Positions 1 through 10,800 of a DNA stretch of 15,561 nt are shown piece after piece. Under the pieces are notes generated by a model. It searched no databases and was not told the origin of the DNA. It saw only the letters and a list, made by a program, of their open reading frames with translations. The DNA comes from CAYVLI01 sp964452105 [NCBI: uncultured Nitrospinota bacterium] (lineage in GTDB: Bacteria; JAUXIQ01). The stretch is taken from NCBI GenBank assembly GCA_964452105.1, contig CAYVLI010000018.1, positions 1 through 15,561 on the forward strand, given 5' to 3'. Position numbers and translations under genes: made by a program. Within the stretch, counting starts at the first letter, position 1. Each line of letters opens with the position of its first letter.

Positions 1-39
1 TACATGCGGCTTCGTCCGCTCAAACTTGGCCCTGGCCAT
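1..39 (-). CDS. tuf: Elongation factor Tu, N-terminal 13 codons (partial, runs off window)
   Basis: EF-Tu is the GTPase that delivers aminoacyl-tRNA to the ribosomal A site in the cytoplasm. The minus strand reads ATG and then MARAKFERTKPHV up to the window edge, which matches the very conserved EF-Tu N terminus just before its first GTP-binding motif. A strong Shine-Dalgarno lies 9 bases upstream. It follows fusA by 126 bases, the usual str-operon order rpsL-rpsG-fusA-tuf. Only 13 residues are visible, so the call rests on this peptide plus context. A second tuf end lies at the other edge of the window, so the genome appears to carry two copies. Confidence 0.93.
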   Translation of the reverse strand, partial: MARAKFERTKPHV

Positions 40-48
40 CTATTCTAT

Positions 49-56
49 CCCTCCTC
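49..56 (-). promoter_or_regulatory. Ribosome binding site of the downstream tuf
   Basis: The minus strand reads GAGGAGGG, 9 bases before the tuf ATG at 39. It supports that start codon, which otherwise would rest on only 13 visible codons. Confidence 0.8.
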
Positions 57-165
57 GAATAAAAATAAAAATTCCTTATTCTCCTCTACCATTATCTCTC
101 ATCTGCATCCTCACGTCGTCACCAAGCTTCTTTTACATATCAAATCCTCATATGTAACACCATGG

Positions 166-2238
166 TCAAAAGTGCGATATTATGCTCTGGGTCAGGCCTG
201 AGGGGACCTCCTCATAATGGGAGAATTGCATATTATAAGTCGCCCGCCCCTGCGAAGTGGACCTCAGAGCGGTCGCATAGCCGAACATTTCCGCTAATGG
301 CATCGATGCTCGCACGACTTTCGCACCCGCCCGCTCTTCCATCGTATTTATCTTCCCCCTCCTGGAGGTCAGATCTTTGAGCACGTCTCCAAGGAACTCT
401 TCCGGTACTACCACTTCTACATCCATTACGGGCTCTATCAGATACGGTTCAGCCCTCCGAAGGCCGTCCTTAACGGCCATAGAAGCTGCTATCTTGAAGG
501 CCAATTCGGAAGAATCCACCTGGTGGAACGACCCGTCGCACAGAGATACAGATATATCTGCAACGGAGAAACCGCCCAACACCCCGTCGTTTAAGACTTC
601 CTGGACTCCCGCTTTCACGGCAGGTATAAATTCTCTGGGTATGGCGCCTCCGACCACCTCGTTTTTAAACTCGAATCCTTGGCCCCTCTTGAGAGGTTCT
701 ATCTTCAGCAAGACGTGGCCGTACTGCCCTCTCCCTCCAGTCTGCTTGATGAATCGACCTTCGGATTTGACAGGTTTCCTGATGCTTTCTTTATAAGCCA
801 CCTGAGGCTGGGAGACGTTGGCGCCCACCTGGAACTCTCTTAACAACCGGTCGGTCAGTATTTCCAGGTGCAGTTCCCCCATTCCGGATATTATGGTCTG
901 CCCTGTTTCATTATCGGTGTTAACCCGAAATGTAGGGTCCTCGTTGGTTAACTTGCTCAACGAAACTCCAAGTCTCACCTGATCCGCTTTTGTTTTAGGT
1001 TCAATGGCCACGGAAATGACCGGCTCGGGGAACTCTATGGACTCCAGCACTATGGGATGATGGTGATGGCAGAGGGTATCTCCGGTAACGGTATTCTTGA
1101 GACCTATGGCCGCCACTATGTCTCCTGCATATACGGCATTCACATCTTCCCGTTTGTTGGCGTGCATCTTGAGCAACCGCCCGACCTTCTCTGCATAACC
1201 GTTGCTGGAGTTCAGCACGGTATCACCTGTGCTGATAAAACCTGAATATACCCTGAAAAAGCACAGGTGCCCGACGTAGGGGTCTGTCCAGATCTTAAAA
1301 GCCAGAGCGGAAAAAGGCTCCTCATCGTCGGCATGCCTCAACTCCTCTTCTTGGCTGCGTGGGTTTATCCCCTTTACCGGAGGAATATCCAGAGGGGACG
1401 GCAGGTACTTAACGATGGCGTTCAGGAGCGGCTGCACACCTTTATTTTTAAAAGCAGAACCACATAAAACGGGCACACCTTTATTCTCTATGGTGGCTCT
1501 ACGCAGGACTTCCTCAAGAAGTTGGGCCGGGACTTCCTCTTCAGCCAGATATTTCTCCATCACCCTTTCATCCAGATCGGAAAGGCTCTCCAGCAGATTC
1601 TCCCTGTATTCCAGGGCCTGCTCCATGTGGCTTTCGGGAATATCCTCCTCGTTGTAGGTGGCCCCCAGGGTTTCATCGTGATAGATGAAGGCTTTCATTT
1701 TTATAAGATCTATGATACCCAGAAAATCGCTCTCTTTCCCCAGGGGAATTTGCACAGGAAGCACATTGGCCGCCAGACGCTTCCGCATCATGGACAGGCA
1801 ATTATAAAAATCCGCCCCTACGCGGTCCATCTTGTTTATGAAGGCTATCCGGGGAACATGGTACTTCTCCGACTGACGCCAAACTGTCTCCGATTGGGGT
1901 TCCACCCCCCCCACCGCACAGAAGACGCCCACGGCCCCGTCCAGCACTCGAAGAGAGCGTTCCACTTCCACGGTGAAGTCCACATGCCCGGGCGTATCGA
2001 TTATGTTTATTCGATGCCCTTCCCAGGAACAGGTAGTGGCTGCTGAAGTAATGGTAATGCCTCGTTCCTGCTCCTGTTCCATCCAATCCATGGTGGCGGA
2101 ACCATCGTGCACTTCACCCATCCTATGCGATCTGCCGGTATAGTAGAGAATCCGCTCAGAGGTGGTGGTCTTCCCGGCGTCTATATGGGCGATTATGCCG
2201 ATGTTTCTCGTGTCTTTTAACGGTACCTGACGGCTCAC
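166..2238 (-). CDS. fusA: Elongation factor G
   Basis: This is the ribosomal translocase GTPase that moves tRNAs and mRNA after peptide bond formation. The 690 residues are the usual EF-G length. The G domain is complete: AHIDAGKTT at 17-25 (P-loop), DTPGH at 81-85 with the catalytic-site His84, NKMD at 135-138 and GSA at 260-262. The C-terminal domains include the [10 protein letters not shown] segment near 451 and the GGRGQYGHV segment near 501. The start is GTG, with an AAGAG motif 7 bases upstream, and the protein begins [14 protein letters not shown] as expected for the family. It sits 123 bases after rpsG and before tuf. One oddity is a run of four histidines at 391-394, in a stretch that varies among EF-G proteins. 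The residues before and after it align well with EF-G, so this is a canonical, functional copy. Confidence 0.98.
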   Translation of the reverse strand: MSRQVPLKDTRNIGIIAHIDAGKTTTSERILYYTGRSHRMGEVHDGSATMDWMEQEQERGITITSAATTCSWEGHRINIIDTPGHVDFTVEVERSLRVLDGAVGVFCAVGGVEPQSETVWRQSEKYHVPRIAFINKMDRVGADFYNCLSMMRKRLAANVLPVQIPLGKESDFLGIIDLIKMKAFIYHDETLGATYNEEDIPESHMEQALEYRENLLESLSDLDERVMEKYLAEEEVPAQLLEEVLRRATIENKGVPVLCGSAFKNKGVQPLLNAIVKYLPSPLDIPPVKGINPRSQEEELRHADDEEPFSALAFKIWTDPYVGHLCFFRVYSGFISTGDTVLNSSNGYAEKVGRLLKMHANKREDVNAVYAGDIVAAIGLKNTVTGDTLCHHHHPIVLESIEFPEPVISVAIEPKTKADQVRLGVSLSKLTNEDPTFRVNTDNETGQTIISGMGELHLEILTDRLLREFQVGANVSQPQVAYKESIRKPVKSEGRFIKQTGGRGQYGHVLLKIEPLKRGQGFEFKNEVVGGAIPREFIPAVKAGVQEVLNDGVLGGFSVADISVSLCDGSFHQVDSSELAFKIAASMAVKDGLRRAEPYLIEPVMDVEVVVPEEFLGDVLKDLTSRRGKINTMEERAGAKVVRASMPLAEMFGYATALRSTSQGRATYNMQFSHYEEVPSGLTQSIISHF

Positions 2239-2326
2239 AACAATACTCTTAAATAGTTCTGATTATGATATTCTTTTTCACGGACGCTAATCCATTCATA
2301 GAATGAGAATGAACTGCGACTTCCCC

Positions 2327-2350
2327 TCTTAATATCTCAGGATATTAAGA
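2327..2350 (-). promoter_or_regulatory. Perfect AT-rich inverted repeat between rpsG and fusA
   Basis: Two 10-base arms (TCTTAATATC and GATATTAAGA on the plus strand) flank a 4-base loop, 12 bases after the rpsG stop codon. In RNA it would form a 10-bp hairpin. No U tract follows in the direction of transcription, so it does not look like an intrinsic terminator. It could be an mRNA-processing or stability element, or a protein-binding palindrome; the sequence does not decide. Confidence 0.45.
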
Positions 2351-2361
2351 CTGCCTACTGA

Positions 2362-2832
2362 CTACCATCTGTAATGCGAAAAGGCCTTATTCGCCTCTGC
2401 CATCTTGTGTGTATCTTCCCTTTTCTTTATAGTCGTTCCCGTATTATTGGCGGCATCCAGCAACTCTCCCGCAAGACGCTCTTTCATGGTGTATTCCCTG
2501 CGCGCCTTGGCGCTGTTCAGAAGCCAGCGCATGCTGAGAGAAAGCCCCCTTTCGTATCTCACTTCCACGGGGACTTGATAAGTAGCTCCGCCGACCCTCC
2601 TGGATCTAACTTCCAGGTAAGGTTTTGTGTTCTCTATCGCCTTCTTGAACATCTTGAGGGGTTCTTCTTCGATCTTGGATTCTATAATTTCCATGGCGCC
2701 GTAAAAAATCTTTTCTGCGGTGCTTTTTTTACCATCCCGCATTATGCAGTTGATGAATTTGGTCACCAGATCATCCTCGAAAATGGGATCCGGTATGATA
2801 TGTCTTTTGGCAACCACTTTTCTTCTTGGCAT
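2362..2832 (-). CDS. rpsG: 30S ribosomal protein S7
   Basis: S7 nucleates assembly of the 30S head by binding the 3' major domain of 16S rRNA, and it lines the E site. The chosen ATG gives 156 residues, the common bacterial length, beginning [21 protein letters not shown] motif sits 8 bases upstream. The open frame extends upstream to 2949 through 39 more codons that overlap rpsL and do not resemble S7, so they are not translated as part of it. Family segments visible include [12 protein letters not shown] near residue 80 and [12 protein letters not shown] near 102. The gene lies 61 bases after rpsL and 123 before fusA. In E. coli S7 represses translation of this operon; whether that holds here cannot be seen. 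Confidence 0.97.
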   Translation of the reverse strand: MPRRKVVAKRHIIPDPIFEDDLVTKFINCIMRDGKKSTAEKIFYGAMEIIESKIEEEPLKMFKKAIENTKPYLEVRSRRVGGATYQVPVEVRYERGLSLSMRWLLNSAKARREYTMKERLAGELLDAANNTGTTIKKREDTHKMAEANKAFSHYRW

Positions 2833-2893
2833 ATTAGCTACTCCAGAAATACAGGCCTCCTCATGATCAAAGGCCCGATGGCTACACCTTACA

Positions 2894-3265
2894 TTACTTG
2901 GGCCTCTTGGACCCGTACTTAGACCTTCCTTGCTTCCTGTCCTGCACACCCATGGCGTCCTGGGTACCTCTTATTATGTGGTACCTCACGCCCGGGATAT
3001 CCTTAATCCTCCCCCCTCGTATCAATACCAGGGCATGCTCTTGCAGATTATGGCCGACGCCGGGAATGTATGCGGTAACTTCGATGCCGTTAGTCAATCT
3101 GACTCTGGCCACCTTCCTCAAGGCCGAATTGGGCTTTTTGGGGGTGGACGTATATACCCTTATACAAACCCCTCTCTTTTGAGGACATTTCATAAGAGCC
3201 GGACTGTTACTCTTCTTTTTCCTTGTCTGTCTTCCCTTCCTTACCAACTGGTTAATGGTAGGCAA
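2894..3265 (-). CDS. rpsL: 30S ribosomal protein S12
   Basis: S12 sits at the decoding centre and influences tRNA selection accuracy. The 123 residues are the normal length and begin [12 protein letters not shown]. The classic loops are intact: [11 protein letters not shown] near 41-51 and [13 protein letters not shown] near 84-96. The lysines at which streptomycin-resistance substitutions are known in other species (E. coli Lys42 and Lys87) are present, so the gene looks wild type at these positions. The start is TTG: an in-frame TAA lies five codons upstream, no ATG or GTG is available between, and a GGGAGG motif lies 6 bases before it. It follows the rpoC stop by only 71 bases, joining the rpo cluster to the str genes, and precedes rpsG by 61 bases. 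Confidence 0.97.
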   Translation of the reverse strand: MPTINQLVRKGRQTRKKKSNSPALMKCPQKRGVCIRVYTSTPKKPNSALRKVARVRLTNGIEVTAYIPGVGHNLQEHALVLIRGGRIKDIPGVRYHIIRGTQDAMGVQDRKQGRSKYGSKRPK

Positions 3266-3271
3266 GCAGCA

Positions 3272-3277
3272 CCTCCC
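3272..3277 (-). promoter_or_regulatory. Ribosome binding site that fixes the rpsL TTG start
   Basis: The minus strand reads GGGAGG followed by 6 bases and TTG. The in-frame stop just upstream removes any alternative start. Confidence 0.8.
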
Positions 3278-3336
3278 TTATCTGAATTATCGGCCAGGGG
3301 GCAATGTTGTTCTTCAAAACAGGCTCCTCGGCGCCA

Positions 3337-6300
3337 TTAAGAACCGGCTGCGGCAATCTCGTGCAAGCCCCTCTCTTCCTCATCCTTTCCCATTTCTTCA
3401 ATATCGGGACTGTAGTAATCCTTGACTCCCGTCCCGGCAGGTATGAGCCGCCCCATGATGACGTTCTCCTTGAGTCCTTTAAGCCTGTCAACTTTCCCGG
3501 ACACAGCCGCCTGGGTAAGCACCTTGGTGGTTTCCTGGAAAGAAGCGGCGGATATGAAGCTGTCTGTACCCAGAGACGCCGCAGTAATACCCAGCAGCAA
3601 GGGCCTGGCCCTGGCCGGTTTCCCGCCTTCCGCAATCACTTCATCGTTCCTGGCCTGGAACTCCTTTTTGGATACCTGCTCCAGCGTCAGGAAGTCCGTA
3701 TCCCCTGGGTCCTCCACACTGATCCTACGCATCATCTGCCTGACCACCGCTTCGATGTGTTTATCGTTGATGTGAACCCCCTGCAGACGGTACACTTCCT
3801 GGACCTCGTTCACCAGATAAGACTGAAGCGCTTCCTCGCCAAGGACGTTCAGGATATCGTGGGGATTCGGGGCTCCTTCAACCAGAGGTTCCCCGGCTTT
3901 GAGTTTATCTCCATCGCGTACGGTTATATGTTTTCCCCTGGGTATGCCATAGTCCTTGGATATGCCATCGTCAACAACCACCATCTTTTCAGACTCGATT
4001 ATCTTTACCGCATCCTCAACATGAATTTCATCCTCGGATTTCAAGCTCTCTCGGGGTACTTTGACCAGTACATCGCCCGCCGAAACATCCTGTCCTTTAT
4101 CGACAATAATGTTTGCGCCGACAGGTAAGGCACAGGCGCCGATAACCTCGCCGCTCGACTCATCAACAATGGACAATCTCGGCTCTGGTTTGTTTTTCAA
4201 GTAACCGGTTACGATCTTTCTGTGGTGACCCGTCTGCTTGTCAAGCTCTTCTTTTATGGTAGCTCCTTTGATGTCCACGAAGGAGACCTTTCCGCGTTTT
4301 TCCGTATATACGGTTATATTCTGAGGTTCCCATATGCGCACAACGCCGTCGATCTCGGAGATTATGGCCTGCTCCTTGGGTTTCCGCGCTTCGAACAGCT
4401 CGGCAACCCTGGGGAGGCCTCCGGTGATATCTTTCGTCTTGGCGCTCTCGCGAGGAATCCTGGCTATGGCGTCTCCCCTGGAGAGCGATTCTCCCTCGTT
4501 CACAATGAGGTACGCGCCCGCGGGCATCATGTATCTGCCGATGGGTTTTCTGCTTTCCGCATCGAGGATAGCAATGGCGGGTTGGAGGCTGGCTTCAGGC
4601 GGCTCGAGGACGACTTTTCTCGAAAGCCCGGTATGTTCATCCAGTTCATCCCTCATGGTCATACCCTCCGTCAGATCAACGAAGGATACGATTCCTTCTT
4701 CCTCGGTGAGTATGGACATGGTAAACGGGTCCCACTCCACCAGTTTGTCTCCGCCGTTTATATTCTGACCGTCTTTGACCAGAAGCCTCGCACCGTAAAC
4801 CACAGGGTAGCGCTCCTTCTCCCGGCCTTCTTCATCCTGAACGACGAGCGCTCCGTTTCTGTTCATTACCACCATGTGCTTCTCTTTATTGAGCACGAAC
4901 CTGAGATTGTGGTAACGGATAATACCCTGATTCTTGGCTTCGTGGGCGGTCTGCTCTCCCACTCTGCTGGCGGTTCCTCCGATGTGGAAAGTCCTCATGG
5001 TGAGCTGCGTGCCGGGTTCTCCGATGGACTGCGCTGCGATTATGCCCACCGCCTCCCCTATTTCAACCATGGAGCCGGTAGCCATATTGCGCCCGTAGCA
5101 TAGAGAGCAGACACCGGTTCGGGCCTCACAGGTCAACACCGACCTGACTTTAACCGACTCCACACCGGCATCTTCAATGAGCTTGACTTTCTCTTCGTCG
5201 ATCTCTTCGTTCGCATTAACCAACGTCTTACCCGAGAACGGATCGAGCACACTCTCTGCGGCGATGCGGCCAAGTATCCTGTCCCCGATGGACTCTATGA
5301 TTTCTCCACTCTCCACCAACTCGTTTACTGCTATGCCTTTGAGAGTTCCGCAATCTTCTTCCGTCACGATGACATCCTGAGTCACGTCTATCAGACGCCT
5401 GGTCAGATAACCGGAGTTGGCGGTTTTCAAAGCAGTATCCGCCAGCCCCTTCCTGGCGCCGTGAGTAGAAATAAAGTACTGCATCACCGTGAGCCCTTCG
5501 CGGAAGTTGGCGGTGATGGGGGTTTCCATTATCTCTCCAGAGGGCTTGGCCATAAGCCCCCTCATTCCGGCAAGCTGCCGTATCTGCTGGGATCCCCCTC
5601 TGGCCCCCGAGTCGGCCATGGTGAACACTGAGTTGAAATCCTTTCCATTTCCTTCCTTTCCCTTCTGAATAAGCTCATCCTCAGTGTCCAGCTCCCTGAA
5701 CATTTCCTTGGAGACTTGCTCGGTAAGGTTGGTCCAGATGTCGATTACCTTGTTATATCTCTCCCCGTCTGTGATGAGACCATCCCGGTATTGCTTGGTC
5801 ACCGCTATGACTTCCCTGCGCGACTTCTCCACCATAGTCTCTTTCTTGTCAGGTATCTTCATATCGTCAATGGATATGGACATGCCAGACCGGGTGGAGT
5901 GAGTAAAACCTAATTCTTTGAGTCGCTCGAGCAGTACAACCGTGGCATCCTTTCCGGCTATGAGGTATGACTGTGTCACCAGGTCGGTGACGCTCCCCTT
6001 ATCCATGAGCTTGTTCACCAGGTGGAATGGAAGGATATCAGGAATTGCGTCATACAGCAGAACCCTGCCTGTGGTGGTTGTGACCAAATCCCCCTTTATT
6101 CTGACCTTTATCCTGGCCTGAAGCCCCACTTCGTCCAAATCATGGGCTATGAGCGCTTCATCCATACTTGAGAACACCTTGTCCTCGCCCTTTGAACCAC
6201 CCCTCATCTTGGTCAGGTAATAGAGGCCAAGGACGATATCCTGGCTGGGTACCGCCAGAGGTTTGCCATTAGCAGGGGAAAGGATGCTGTGAGAAGACAT

Positions 6301-7755
6301 CATCAGTACTTTTGCTTCAATCTGCGCCTCTACGGACAGAGGCACATGCACCGCCATCTGATCTCCATCAAAATCCGCATTGAACGCGGCGCAGACGAGG
6401 GGATGAATGCGTATGGCCTTACCTTCCACCAGGATGGGTTGAAAAGCTTGAATGCCGAGCCTGTGGAGCGTAGGGGCCCTGTTCAGGAGAACCGGGTGAT
6501 CCTTGATAACCTCATCCAGAGCATCCCATACCTCCGGCCTGCCTTGCTCGACCATCTTCTTGGCGCTCTTGAGGGTGGCGGCGTGCCCCTCCTGCTCCAG
6601 CTTATGGTATATGAAAGGTTTGAACAACTCCAGGGCCATCTTCTTGGGCAGCCCGCACTGGTCGAACTTCAATTGTGGATCGACAACTATAACTGAACGA
6701 CCGGAGTAGTCCACCCTCTTGCCCAGCAGGTTCTGCCTGAAGCGCCCCTGCTTACCCTTCAGCATATCACTCAACGACTTGAGGGGCCTCTTATTCGGCC
6801 CGCGAATGATCCGGCCCCGGCGGCCGTTATCCAGGAGTGCGTCCACTGCCTCCTGGAGCATGCGCTTTTCGTTACGAATTATTATATCCGGCGCTTTTAG
6901 CTCCTGTAGCCTCTTGAGCCTGTTGTTCCTGTTGATAACCCTCCTGTAGAGGTCGTTTAAATCGGAGGTGGCGAACCTACCCCCATCCAGCGGAACCAGA
7001 GGCCTTATCTCTGGAGGGATTACAGGGATGACTTCAAGGATCATCCACTCAGGTTTATTACCCGACCTTCGGAAAGCCTCTACAACCTTGAGCCGCTTTG
7101 TCAACTTCTTCTTCTTCTGTTGGGAGGCGGTCTCCTTTATCTCCTTTTTCAGCTCTTCGGCAAGACTATCCAGCTCCAGCCGCCTCAGCAGCTCCCTTAT
7201 AGCCTCTGCGCCCATGCCGGCTTCAAAGGTCTCTCCATACTCTTCCAGCGCCTTGCGATACCCCGCTTCGGTAAGCAGCTGCTTCTCCTTAAGAGTAGTG
7301 CTGCCCGGGTCTATTACCACGTAATATTCGAAGTAGAGTATGCGCTCAAGTTGGCGCAGAGATATATCCAACAGGTTGCCTATACGACTGGGCAGGCCCT
7401 TGAAAAACCAGACATGGGAAACCGGGCAGGCCAGCTCTATGTGGCCCATTCGCTCGCGCCGCACCTTGGAAGGTATGACCTCCACGCCGCACTTCTCGCA
7501 CACCACTCCCCGATGCTTCATCCTCTTGTATTTACCGCAGTTGCACTCCCAGTCCTTGGTGGGACCAAATATTTTGGCGCAGAAAAGCCCATCCCGCTCC
7601 GGTTTAAAGGTGCGATAGTTTATTGTTTCAGGTTTTTTGACTTCACCGAACGACCAATCCCGGATTTTATCCGGCGATGCGATGCGTATCCTTATGGCAT
7701 TAAAGTCTATCGGGTCTTTCGGTTTATCGAAAAAGCTCATTATGCTGTTGTCCAA
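3337..7755 (-). CDS. rpoC: DNA-directed RNA polymerase subunit beta'
   Basis: Beta' is the largest subunit of the core RNA polymerase and holds the catalytic Mg ions. The 1472 residues exceed the 1407 of E. coli. Visible in order: the N-terminal zinc finger (Cys71, Cys73, Cys86, Cys89), the catalytic NADFDGD at 459-465, the second zinc site with CxxC at 883-886, the bridge helix near 890-930 ([18 protein letters not shown]), the trigger loop beginning MRTFHIGG at 920, and an SI3-type insertion at about 940-1105. The trigger loop resumes at [17 protein letters not shown], and the C-terminal [10 protein letters not shown] lies at 1401-1410. The jaw region after 1137 carries an extra block of about 100 residues that repeats part of SI3. 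The start is TTG with a strong Shine-Dalgarno; the next ATG, five codons in, has none. The protein opens like the Geobacter form (...FFDKPKDP). It is 89 bases after rpoB. Confidence 0.98.
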   Translation of the reverse strand: MDNSIMSFFDKPKDPIDFNAIRIRIASPDKIRDWSFGEVKKPETINYRTFKPERDGLFCAKIFGPTKDWECNCGKYKRMKHRGVVCEKCGVEVIPSKVRRERMGHIELACPVSHVWFFKGLPSRIGNLLDISLRQLERILYFEYYVVIDPGSTTLKEKQLLTEAGYRKALEEYGETFEAGMGAEAIRELLRRLELDSLAEELKKEIKETASQQKKKKLTKRLKVVEAFRRSGNKPEWMILEVIPVIPPEIRPLVPLDGGRFATSDLNDLYRRVINRNNRLKRLQELKAPDIIIRNEKRMLQEAVDALLDNGRRGRIIRGPNKRPLKSLSDMLKGKQGRFRQNLLGKRVDYSGRSVIVVDPQLKFDQCGLPKKMALELFKPFIYHKLEQEGHAATLKSAKKMVEQGRPEVWDALDEVIKDHPVLLNRAPTLHRLGIQAFQPILVEGKAIRIHPLVCAAFNADFDGDQMAVHVPLSVEAQIEAKVLMMSSHSILSPANGKPLAVPSQDIVLGLYYLTKMRGGSKGEDKVFSSMDEALIAHDLDEVGLQARIKVRIKGDLVTTTTGRVLLYDAIPDILPFHLVNKLMDKGSVTDLVTQSYLIAGKDATVVLLERLKELGFTHSTRSGMSISIDDMKIPDKKETMVEKSRREVIAVTKQYRDGLITDGERYNKVIDIWTNLTEQVSKEMFRELDTEDELIQKGKEGNGKDFNSVFTMADSGARGGSQQIRQLAGMRGLMAKPSGEIMETPITANFREGLTVMQYFISTHGARKGLADTALKTANSGYLTRRLIDVTQDVIVTEEDCGTLKGIAVNELVESGEIIESIGDRILGRIAAESVLDPFSGKTLVNANEEIDEEKVKLIEDAGVESVKVRSVLTCEARTGVCSLCYGRNMATGSMVEIGEAVGIIAAQSIGEPGTQLTMRTFHIGGTASRVGEQTAHEAKNQGIIRYHNLRFVLNKEKHMVVMNRNGALVVQDEEGREKERYPVVYGARLLVKDGQNINGGDKLVEWDPFTMSILTEEEGIVSFVDLTEGMTMRDELDEHTGLSRKVVLEPPEASLQPAIAILDAESRKPIGRYMMPAGAYLIVNEGESLSRGDAIARIPRESAKTKDITGGLPRVAELFEARKPKEQAIISEIDGVVRIWEPQNITVYTEKRGKVSFVDIKGATIKEELDKQTGHHRKIVTGYLKNKPEPRLSIVDESSGEVIGACALPVGANIIVDKGQDVSAGDVLVKVPRESLKSEDEIHVEDAVKIIESEKMVVVDDGISKDYGIPRGKHITVRDGDKLKAGEPLVEGAPNPHDILNVLGEEALQSYLVNEVQEVYRLQGVHINDKHIEAVVRQMMRRISVEDPGDTDFLTLEQVSKKEFQARNDEVIAEGGKPARARPLLLGITAASLGTDSFISAASFQETTKVLTQAAVSGKVDRLKGLKENVIMGRLIPAGTGVKDYYSPDIEEMGKDEEERGLHEIAAAGS
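4030..4332 (-). repeat. RpoC internal repeat, copy B (extra SI3-like domain in the jaw)
   Basis: It encodes RpoC residues 1142-1242, from [14 protein letters not shown] to [11 protein letters not shown]. By hand alignment it matches residues 1008-1109 of the same protein with one single-residue gap, and about 41 of 101 positions are identical. It lies after the trigger-loop helix and EISEIDG-type segment, where E. coli and Geobacter RpoC as I know them go directly into a short jaw strand. The pattern suggests a duplicated sandwich-barrel hybrid motif domain. Confidence 0.8.
4429..4734 (-). repeat. RpoC internal repeat, copy A (part of the SI3 trigger-loop insertion)
   Basis: It encodes RpoC residues 1008-1109, from [14 protein letters not shown] to [11 protein letters not shown]. 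This part aligns with the E. coli SI3 insertion (WDPHTMPVITEVSG ... RIPQESGGTKD), so it is the ancestral copy. The second copy follows 402 bases downstream in the same frame. Confidence 0.85.
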
Positions 7756-7762
7756 AGGTCAT

Positions 7763-7770
7763 CCTCCCCC
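7763..7770 (-). promoter_or_regulatory. Ribosome binding site that favours the rpoC TTG start
   Basis: The minus strand reads GGGGGAGG, then 7 bases, then TTG at 7755. An in-frame TGA lies two codons upstream of the TTG. The ATG at 7740 lacks any comparable motif. Confidence 0.75.
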
Positions 7771-7844
7771 TGAACTGATTTATTAAAGGTCCCACAGAAG
7801 GCATCTCCTCATTTCCCGGGAGCTACCATGCCTGAAGCCCGCCT

Positions 7845-10800
7845 TCACTCTTCCTTATCCGTTTCGATAAGCTCTACGTCGAGAGCGAGGCTCTGAAGTT
7901 CTTTAATGAGTACGTTAAAGGATTCTGGCAAGCCTGCCTGAAGTGTGTTCTCTCCCTTGACGATCGCTTCGTACATCTTGGTGCGTCCGATGAGGTCATC
8001 CGATTTGACGGTAAGCATTTCTTGCAGCGTCTTGGCTGCGCCGTAAGCCTCAAGCGCCCAAACTTCCATTTCGCCCAATCTCTGACCCCCAAACTGGGCC
8101 TTGCCTCCCAAAGGCTGCTGAGTTACCAGTGAATATGGCCCCGTGGAGCGAGCGTGGATTTTATCGTCGACCAGGTGATGTAACTTCATCATATATATGT
8201 ACCCGACCACCACTTTCTGATCGAAGGGTTCGCCGGTTCTTCCATCGTAAAGAATTGTTCCATCAGTGTAAGGCAACCCAGCTTTTTCAAGCATGGCTTT
8301 TATGTCGTCCTCGTTGGCGCCGTCGAACACCGCTGATGAAAAGTAGGTGCCAAGCTCTTTAGCCGCCCATCCGAGATAGGTCTCCAGAATCTGACCGACA
8401 TTCATCCTGGATGGCACGCCAAGAGGATTAAGCACAAGCTCCACCGGAGTGCCGTCGGGGAGGAAAGGCATGTCCTCTTCAGGCACAATTATGGCGACCA
8501 CGCCCTTGTTGCCATGCCTGCCGGCCATCTTGTCTCCCACGGAGAGTTTCCTCTTCATGGCCACGTAAACCTTAACCATCTTGATAACTCCGGGGGCCAA
8601 CTCATCACCCTTCTTCAGCCTCTCTATCTTGCCCTTCAAGCGCTCTTCGAGGAGTTTCACCACTTCCTTATTTGTTTTGATAACCTCTTCGATCTGCTCT
8701 TCCACCCCTTCCTTGAAAGACGCCTTCACCTTGAGCAAAGCTTTGCCTCCCAGAGAACCCAATGAGCGAGCGGCAATCTCCTTCCCGGAATGAACGAGGA
8801 CCTCTTTGGTCTTGGGATCGACTATGTCCTGAGCGGCATGAGACCCCTCGAGGAGTTCCCTTATCCTGTTATCCTTCTCTTCATCAAGTATCTTTACCTC
8901 ATCCTCAAAGTCGCGCTGAAGCTTTGCAATTTCACTATTCTCGATGGAGTGGGTTCGCGAATCCTTTTCCACTCCCCTCCGGGTAAAACCCTTTACGTCT
9001 ATGACCACTCCCTCGACCCCCGGAGGTACGGTGAGTGAAGAATCCCTGACGTCTCCGGCCTTGTCACCGAAAATAGCCTTGAGCAGTTTCTCCTCCGGGC
9101 TAAGCTGGGTCTCTCCCTTGGGCGTAACCTTCCCGACCAGAATATCGCCAGGCCGCACCTCGGCCCCTATTCTGATGATCCCGCTCTCATCGAGGTTCTT
9201 CAGTGCTTCTTCACCTACATTGGGGATGTCACGGGTTATCTCTTCCTTGCCCTGTTTGGTGTCCCTGGCTTCGACGTCAAACTCCTGTATGTGAATGGAA
9301 GTATAAATATCCTCCTTGACCACCTTCTCGCTTATTACCACCGCGTCCTCAAAGTTGTACCCGCGCCAGGGCATGAATGCCACCAGAACGTTCCTCCCCA
9401 GAGCCAGTTCACCCTGATCAGTGGCCGGACCATCGGCTATGGCCTGCCCTTCTTTAACCTTCTGTCCTACCCTCACAATGGGTTTCTGGTTTATGCTGGT
9501 ATTCTGGTTGGAGCGCTGATACTTGGTGAAACGGTAGATGTCCACTCCCGAATGATCGTTCCCCGACTTCTTTTTCGGCGTCCTCACAACGACGCGTGAG
9601 GCGTCTACATAAACTACCTCACCATCGTTTCTGGCCATTATCGTGGCGCCAGAGTCCCGTGCGGTTACGTATTCCATACCGGTCCCCACCAGGGGGGACT
9701 CTGTTTTAAGCAGAGGCACCGCCTGGCGCTGCATGTTAGAACCCATGAGCGCCCTGTTAGCGTCGTCGTGTTCCAGGAAAGGAATGAGCGCAGCCGAGAC
9801 GCTTACCAACTGCTTGGGGGAAATATCCATGAAATCCACTTCCCGGGGCGGCACCAGCACGAAATCACCGCTTTTACGACATGAGACGAGCTCCGTGACA
9901 AGCCTGCCCTTATCGTCCATGGGAGCGTTGGCCTGTGCAATGGCGTAATCGGCTTCCTGATCGGCGGAGAGGTATTCCACCTCACCGGTCACTACTCCGT
10001 CTTTGACCAATCGGTAAGGCGTCTCAATGAAACCGAACTCATTGACTCGCGCGTAGGTGCTGAGAGATGAAATGAGCCCTATGTTCGGGCCTTCTGGAGT
10101 CTCTATGGGGCAAATACGCCCGTAGTGGCTCGGATGAACGTCTCTTACCTCGAAACCGGCCCTCTCCCTGGTGAGTCCACCTGGCCCCAGCGCACTCAAC
10201 CTGCGCTTGTGAGTGATTTCTGAGAGGGGGTTAGTCTGGTCCATGAATTGAGAAAGCTGGCTGCTCCCGAAGAATTCCTTTATGGAAGCCGTAACCGGCT
10301 TTGAGTTGATGAGATCGTGCGGTACCGCCGCCTCCAGATTCTGAACGCTCATCCGCTCTTTAATCGCTCTCTCCATCCTCATTAATCCGATTCTGAACTG
10401 GTTCTCCAGCAGCTCACCAACGGACCTCACTCTCCGGTTGCCCAGGTGGTCTATGTCATCCACCTGGCCCTGGCCCTGCCTCAGCATGATCATATATTTT
10501 ATCAGCGCCGCGATATCCTCAGCTCTCAGGAACCTTTCCTCCAGCGGAAAATCCAGGCCCAGCTTGCGGTTCAGCTTCAACCTGCCGATCTTGGACAGGT
10601 CATAGCGTTTGGCATTCCCGAATAGGTTGTCGAAAAGAATTCTGGCCGTATCGGGGGTGGGAAGATCCCCCGGCCTCAAGCGCTTGTAAACCTCTATCAG
10701 AGCTTCGTCCTGGCCCGGAGTCTTGTCCTGAAGCAGAGTATTTCTTATGGAGTTATCAATGTTAGTCGCTATCATGTCCAGAATAGCGAACTCTTTTATG

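Noticed and set aside
1802-2086. Minus-strand open frame within fusA in another frame
   Set aside because: Low-complexity translation lying wholly inside the EF-G gene; no ribosome binding site or family likeness.
2833-2949. Upstream extension of the S7 frame by 39 codons
   Set aside because: It overlaps rpsL, bears no resemblance to S7, and the ATG at 2832 has its own Shine-Dalgarno and gives the standard 156 residues.
3266-3336. Possible L7Ae-like gene or terminator between rpoC and rpsL
   Set aside because: Only 71 bases are present; no open frame of useful size and no GC-rich hairpin with a U tract was found.
3304-4128. Long plus-strand open frame of 274 codons, and others like it inside rpoC and rpoB
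   Set aside because: They are antisense shadows of confirmed genes, lack recognisable domains, and follow from the codon structure of the coding strand.
10204-10268. Possible rifampicin-resistance substitution in RpoB
   Set aside because: The key Asp, His and Ser positions are all of the sensitive type; the Thr replacing an Asn seen in E. coli is, to my knowledge, common in other bacteria.
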